A stretch of DNA of 64,000 nt, taken from positions 855,001 through 919,000 of the forward strand of contig NZ_CP090419.1 of NCBI RefSeq assembly GCF_032716425.1, in the 5' to 3' direction. Shown here one piece after another: positions 59,962-64,000 of the stretch (its first letter is position 1; the number at the start of each line of letters is the position of its first letter). Origin of the DNA: Pseudoalteromonas sp. N1230-9. GTDB taxonomy: Bacteria > Pseudomonadota > Gammaproteobacteria > Enterobacterales > Alteromonadaceae. Made by a program: the position numbers and the translations under genes. The notes beneath the pieces were generated by a model. That model ran no database searches and was not told the origin of the DNA. It saw only the letters and a program-made list of their open reading frames with translations.

Positions 59962-61950
59962 ATGTCGTTGTTAGGTAAATTAACATTAGACGCAATCCCG
60001 TTTCATGAACCAATTATCATGGTTACCATGACGGTGGTTGCTGTCTTAGGCTTGCTAGTGGCAGGCTTAGTAACAAAATATAAAAAATGGGGCGTGCTTT
60101 GGCACGACTGGATCACCTCAATTGATCATAAGCGCTTAGGTGTGATGTACATCATTCTTGCGCTTATCATGCTTTTCCGTGGTTTCGCGGATGCCATTAT
60201 GATGCGACTGCAATTAGCGATGGCTACCGGCGGTGCAAGTGGTTACTTACCACCTGAACATTACGACCAAATATTTACGGCGCACGGGGTGATTATGATC
60301 ATCTTTATGGCGATGCCGTTCATGATTGGTTTAATGAACATCATTTTACCGCTGCAAATTGGTGCCCGTGATGTTGCATTCCCATTCTTGAATAATCTAA
60401 GTTTTTGGTTAACTGCTGGCGGTGCAATCCTAATCAATATCTCATTATTCTTTGGTGAGTTTGCGAAAACGGGTTGGGTGGCATATCCGCCATTATCTGA
60501 GCTGTCGTTTAGTCCGGGTGTGGGGGTCGACTATTATATATGGGCATTGCAGATATCCGGCTTGGGTACTTTGTTAACGTCAGTTAACTTCTTAGCGACT
60601 GTATTCAAAATGCGTGCTCCTGGCATGACATTAATGAAAATGCCTATTTTTACGTGGGCTTGTACGTGGGCAAATATCTTAATTGCAGCATCGTTCCCAA
60701 TTTTAACTGCTGTACTGGCAATGCTAACGCTTGACCGTTATCTCGATTTCCACTTCTTCACGAATGAATTAGGTGGTAACGCGATGATGTACATCAACTT
60801 ATTCTGGGCATGGGGTCACCCTGAAGTTTACATTCTGATCTTACCTGCGTTTGGTATTTTCTCAGAAGTTATCTCAACGTTTGCTGGTAAACGCCTGTTT
60901 GGTTACAAGTCGATGGTTTACGCAAGCGGTGCGATTTCTATTTTAGGGTTCATCGTTTGGCTTCACCACTTCTTTACAATGGGCTCAAGCGCTAATGTGA
61001 ATGCCTTCTTTGGTGTGATGACCATGGTCATTGCAGTACCGACGGGTGTGAAACTCTTCAACTGGTTATTCACTATGTATCGTGGTCGTTTACGTATTAC
61101 GGTGCCAGTGCTTTGGACTTTAGGTTTTATGGTGACTTTCACTATCGGTGGTATGACCGGCGTGTTACTTGCCATTCCTGGTGCTGACTACGTATTACAT
61201 AACAGCTTATTCTTAATCGCTCACTTCCATAACACTATTATTGGTGGTGCGGTATTTGGTTATTTAGCGGGTTTTGCGTTTTGGTTCCCTAAAGCAATGG
61301 GCTTCAAACTTGACGAGAGCTGGGGCAGAAGATCTTTCTGGTGCTGGTTAATTGGTTTCTTCGTGGCATTCATGCCGTTATATGTACTTGGTTTCTTAGG
61401 TATGACACGTCGCTTAAACCACACTAACAACCCTGATTGGAACATTTGGCTATACATTGCAGCTGGCGGTGCAGTGATCATTATGTTCGGTATCTTATTC
61501 CAAGTTGTGCAACTGGTAGTGAGCTTCAAAAACCGCGAGCAACTCGATGATACAACGGGTGATCCGTGGAATGGTCATACGCTTGAGTGGGCATCTGCAT
61601 CACCTCCGCAGTACTACAACTTTGCAAAAATCCCTCATGTTGATGATATCGATGCATGGACAGACATGAAAGAAAAAGGCCTAGCTTACAAGCAAGAAGC
61701 TTCTTATAGCCCAATTCACATGCCAAAAAATACCTCTGCTGGCGTGTTAATGAGTGGTGCATTAACAACCTTTTGTTTTGCCATGATTTGGCATATTTGG
61801 TGGCTTGCAGCCTTTGGTTTACTGGGCGCTATCGCGGTATTTATCAAACGTTGTTATACGGCGGATGTTGATTACTACGTGCAACCAGATGAAATTGTTG
61901 AACTTGAAACGGCGCACAATACCGCCGCGACTAAAGGGGTGAATGCATGA
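59962..61950 (+). CDS. cyoB: cytochrome o ubiquinol oxidase subunit I
   Basis: The 662-residue haem-copper oxidase subunit has about fifteen helices. Cu-B and cross-link residues lie in [16 protein letters not shown] and WLHHFFTMG, and haem ligands in [12 protein letters not shown]. The D-channel entrance is in [19 protein letters not shown]. It reduces oxygen to water and pumps protons at low-spin haem b and binuclear haem o3/Cu-B. It overlaps cyoC by four bases (ATGA). Confidence 0.97.
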   Translation: MSLLGKLTLDAIPFHEPIIMVTMTVVAVLGLLVAGLVTKYKKWGVLWHDWITSIDHKRLGVMYIILALIMLFRGFADAIMMRLQLAMATGGASGYLPPEHYDQIFTAHGVIMIIFMAMPFMIGLMNIILPLQIGARDVAFPFLNNLSFWLTAGGAILINISLFFGEFAKTGWVAYPPLSELSFSPGVGVDYYIWALQISGLGTLLTSVNFLATVFKMRAPGMTLMKMPIFTWACTWANILIAASFPILTAVLAMLTLDRYLDFHFFTNELGGNAMMYINLFWAWGHPEVYILILPAFGIFSEVISTFAGKRLFGYKSMVYASGAISILGFIVWLHHFFTMGSSANVNAFFGVMTMVIAVPTGVKLFNWLFTMYRGRLRITVPVLWTLGFMVTFTIGGMTGVLLAIPGADYVLHNSLFLIAHFHNTIIGGAVFGYLAGFAFWFPKAMGFKLDESWGRRSFWCWLIGFFVAFMPLYVLGFLGMTRRLNHTNNPDWNIWLYIAAGGAVIIMFGILFQVVQLVVSFKNREQLDDTTGDPWNGHTLEWASASPPQYYNFAKIPHVDDIDAWTDMKEKGLAYKQEASYSPIHMPKNTSAGVLMSGALTTFCFAMIWHIWWLAAFGLLGAIAVFIKRCYTADVDYYVQPDEIVELETAHNTAATKGVNA

Positions 61951-62582
61951 GTTCTATCACTGCTGATTTAAACACCTTAGATAATACTCAAGGTCATGTT
62001 GATGCACATGACCATGAGCATCACGATACGGGTGGCAACACGGTTTTCGGTTTTTGGTTGTACTTAATGACCGACTGCTTATTGTTTGCTTCTTTCTTTG
62101 CAACCTATGCCGTACTGTTTATGAACACAGCCGGTGGCGTGTCTGGCAAAGATATTTTTGAACTTGATTTTGTTGCGGTTGAAACCGCGGCACTCCTACT
62201 TAGTAGTATTACCTTTGGTTTTGCGATGATCTCTGCGCATTCGCAGAAGAAGGCCGCTACGTTAACTTGGTTGCTGGTTACCTTTGCCTTTGGTGCCGTA
62301 TTTATTGGTATGGAAGTGTATGAATTCCATCACCTAATTGCGCACGGTAATGGCCCACAACAAAGTGCCTTTTTAACCTCGTTTTTCTCTTTAGTGGGCT
62401 TACATGGTCTGCATGTGACGGCAGGTTTAATTTGGATGACAATCATGATGATCGAAGTTTTACGTCGTGGTTTAAACCCGCAAACAGTGACACGCCTAAG
62501 TTGTTTAAGCCTGTTTTGGCATTTCTTAGATGTGGTGTGGATCTGTGTATTTACCGTTGTTTATTTAATGGGAGCAATGTAA
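61947..62582 (+). CDS. cyoC: cytochrome o ubiquinol oxidase subunit III
   Basis: The 211-residue, five-helix subunit has a His-rich cytoplasmic start ([14 protein letters not shown]), then [20 protein letters not shown] and [16 protein letters not shown]. It is typical CyoC, which stabilises the oxidase. It overlaps cyoB at its start and cyoD by one base. Confidence 0.96.
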   Translation: MSSITADLNTLDNTQGHVDAHDHEHHDTGGNTVFGFWLYLMTDCLLFASFFATYAVLFMNTAGGVSGKDIFELDFVAVETAALLLSSITFGFAMISAHSQKKAATLTWLLVTFAFGAVFIGMEVYEFHHLIAHGNGPQQSAFLTSFFSLVGLHGLHVTAGLIWMTIMMIEVLRRGLNPQTVTRLSCLSLFWHFLDVVWICVFTVVYLMGAM

Positions 62583-62941
62583 TGAGTCACAGTGAATCAC
62601 ATGTCATTAATAATCTAGAAGTACACGCACATAACGCGCAATCACATGGCAGTATCAAAGACTATTTAGTTGGCTTTGTGTTGTCGGTGATTTTAACGGC
62701 TATTCCATTTTGGGCTGTAATCAGTGGGTCGTTTTCAAAACCAGCCACCGTATGGTGCATTGTGACGATGGCGGTTGTGCAAATTTGGGTGCATTTAAAG
62801 TACTTCTTGCATTTAAGTTTTAAAACTGAAGACGGCAAGGCCAGCTCATTGTCATTTATCTTCAGCGCTATCATTATCGTAATGGTGGTTGGTTTGTCGG
62901 TGTGGATCATCTACGAATCGAACGCCATGATGATGTACTAA
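62582..62941 (+). CDS. cyoD: cytochrome o ubiquinol oxidase subunit IV
   Basis: The 119-residue, three-helix protein begins [20 protein letters not shown], followed by GSIKDYLVGFVLSVILTAIP and VVQIWVHLKYFLHLSF, the pattern of CyoD. The start is the ATG in a TAATG overlap with cyoC. An open frame reaching back to 62432 is an artefact inside cyoC. It assists assembly of the Cu-B site in subunit I. Confidence 0.95.
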   Translation: MSHSESHVINNLEVHAHNAQSHGSIKDYLVGFVLSVILTAIPFWAVISGSFSKPATVWCIVTMAVVQIWVHLKYFLHLSFKTEDGKASSLSFIFSAIIIVMVVGLSVWIIYESNAMMMY

Positions 62942-62971
62942 TAACAATTACTTTGTAATTGATTAAAGAGT

Positions 62972-63046
62972 TTACGAAAGGAGCTGGTTAGTTTGAGGTT
63001 GTGTCTCCAGTTCTTACAGTCTGTTACTAGCTAGTTTCTTTCGTAA
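62972..63046 (+). other. structured RNA segment between cyoD and cyoE
   Basis: The outer arms TTACGAAAG (62972-62980) and CTTTCGTAA (63038-63046) are exact reverse complements. Directly inside, GAGCTGG (62981-62987) can pair fully with CCAGTTC (63007-63013), with one G-T pair. The 142-bp gap is long for this otherwise packed operon, and the structure ends 38 bp before the cyoE start. It may tune cyoE expression or RNA processing. No T-run is present. Confidence 0.5.
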
Positions 63047-63083
63047 TTTTGCGTTTGTGCGAAATATTAGAGGAGTCGAGGAA

Positions 63084-63968
63084 GTGTTTCGACGTTATTT
63101 AAATGTCACTAAACCTGGCATTATCATGGGCAACTTAATCTCCGTCGCGGGAGGATTCTTGCTAGCCTCTCGTGGTGATGTTGACCCATGGTTAATGATC
63201 GCGACCTTGCTAGGGTTATCTTTAGTCGTAGCATCTGGATGCGCAATCAATAATGTCATTGATCGTGATATTGATGTTGCTATGGCGCGCACTCGCAAAC
63301 GCGTCACAGTCACTGGCGAAATGTCAGCAAAGGCGGCTATGACACATGGCATCGTGCTTGGTGTTTTTGGTTTCTCATTATTAGCAGTGTATACCAACGT
63401 AGTGGCACTCTTATTTGCTACGTTTGGTTACGTCATTTATGTTGGTGTATACAGCTTATATATGAAACGTCGTTCTGTGTACGGCACCTTTGTAGGAAGC
63501 TTATCGGGCGCAGTTCCACCTGTGGTGGGCTATTGTGCGGTAACTGGGCAGTTTGATGCTGGTGCTGTGATTTTATTGGTAATGTTCAGTTTATGGCAAA
63601 TGCCTCATTCATATGCAATTGCAATCTTTCGTTATAACGACTACCAAGCGGCCAGAATTCCTGTGCTACCTGTAGCGCAAGGGATTGAGAAGGCAAAGCA
63701 TCACATTGTTTTATATATCGCCGTGTATGCGTTGGTTGTGATGTTATTAACCATTAGTGGTTATACAGGTTTAGCTTTTATGGCTGTGGCTTGTACAACG
63801 AGTTTTTGGTGGTTGCTAATGGCGCTTCGTGGCTATCGTCGCAATATTGATGTAAGCGGCTGGGCGCGCCAAGTGTTTGCTTTTTCGATAGTAAATATTA
63901 CGGTTTTGAGTATAGCGATGGCTTTAGATTACCATTCGGTAGCTCCACAGCTACTTGTTTTAACTTAG
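63084..63968 (+). CDS. cyoE: protohaem IX farnesyltransferase (haem O synthase)
   Basis: The 294-residue UbiA-family prenyltransferase begins [20 protein letters not shown]. It carries the Asp-rich motif [18 protein letters not shown] and a second one in [13 protein letters not shown], with about nine membrane helices. It farnesylates haem B to haem O for CyoB. The GTG at 63084 has AGGAG eight bases upstream and matches the E. coli N-terminus. A GTG at 63057 is the longer alternative. It is complete in the window. Confidence 0.95.
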   Translation: MFRRYLNVTKPGIIMGNLISVAGGFLLASRGDVDPWLMIATLLGLSLVVASGCAINNVIDRDIDVAMARTRKRVTVTGEMSAKAAMTHGIVLGVFGFSLLAVYTNVVALLFATFGYVIYVGVYSLYMKRRSVYGTFVGSLSGAVPPVVGYCAVTGQFDAGAVILLVMFSLWQMPHSYAIAIFRYNDYQAARIPVLPVAQGIEKAKHHIVLYIAVYALVVMLLTISGYTGLAFMAVACTTSFWWLLMALRGYRRNIDVSGWARQVFAFSIVNITVLSIAMALDYHSVAPQLLVLT

Positions 63969-64000
63969 AAAAAAGTTGCTAACATATCCCAATGTTACAG

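Noticed and set aside
62432..62581. Upstream extension of cyoD by 50 codons
   Set aside because: That stretch lies inside cyoC in another frame. The family start MSHSES lies at the TAATG junction at 62582.

Overview
The window looks like a chromosomal segment of a marine gammaproteobacterium of the Alteromonadales, most likely Pseudoalteromonas or a close relative. This rests on gene content (Na+-translocating NQR with nqrM and apbE, a fabV-type enoyl reductase, GlyGly-CTERM surface protein, cobalamin salvage operon under a B12 riboswitch), on E. coli-like synteny blocks (hemL-clcA-erpA, bolA-yajG-ampG), and on moderately AT-rich DNA. The genus is an inference and was not tested by a search.

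Layout. 1-3.1 kb: the 3' end of an rRNA operon (23S, then two identical tandem 5S genes) and its terminator. 3.4-4.6 kb: an FKBP-type prolyl isomerase and a CobC-like phosphatase. 4.6-12.6 kb: a cobalamin riboswitch followed by a tightly packed operon btuD-btuC-cobT-cobS-cobU-cobQ-cobO-btuF, with ung (uracil-DNA glycosylase) translationally coupled at its end. 12.6-16.1 kb: housekeeping genes (a DUF3545-like small protein, transaldolase, yaaA, an MscS-type channel). 16.1-18.0 kb: a small accessory pocket containing a frameshifted DUF3800-like gene and a higBA toxin-antitoxin pair bracketed by two direct copies of an interspersed repeat. 18.0-21.2 kb: serA, rpiA, a 5-formyl-THF cyclo-ligase and an unknown membrane protein. 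21.3-24.3 kb: a secreted S10 peptidase and a REC-REC-GGDEF protein. 24.5-26.2 kb: glnK-amtB with a recognisable NtrC site and sigma-54 promoter.

26.3-38.5 kb: a small Pmp3-type protein, PBP1B, a chemoreceptor overlapping it tail to tail, hemL, pyrB, hemJ, a ClC channel, an MHYT-PAS-GGDEF protein, and erpA behind a near-consensus IscR site. 38.5-45.7 kb: a small two-helix membrane protein, an XRE regulator, the rlmG-yajG-ppiase-ampG operon, an AlkB-like oxygenase, bolA and fabV. 45.8-53.2 kb: the nqrABCDEF-apbE-nqrM respiratory block, preceded by a terminator-like hairpin in its leader. 53.2-57.9 kb: an M14 carboxypeptidase and a 1019-residue FG-GAP/Ig-like GlyGly-CTERM surface protein. 58.3-64 kb: an unknown membrane protein and the cyoABCDE ubiquinol oxidase operon, with an 18-bp perfect palindrome upstream.

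How the genes fit together. The cobalamin genes cover uptake (BtuFCD), adenosylation (CobO), amidation (CobQ) and nucleotide-loop assembly (CobU, CobT, CobS, CobC). No early corrin-ring genes and no cbiB/cobD are visible, which points to corrinoid salvage. NQR feeds ubiquinol to the respiratory chain and Cyo oxidises it. ApbE and NqrM mature NQR, and CyoE makes haem O for Cyo. HemL and HemJ act in haem synthesis and ErpA in Fe-S delivery. I did not find a clearly new multi-gene system. The most interesting unexplained signals are regulatory: the nqr leader hairpin, the NtrC site inside a terminator-like hairpin, the apparently leaderless higBA promoter, long inverted repeats upstream of mrcB and between cyoD and cyoE, the palindrome upstream of the cyo region, and the coupling of ung to a B12-regulated operon.
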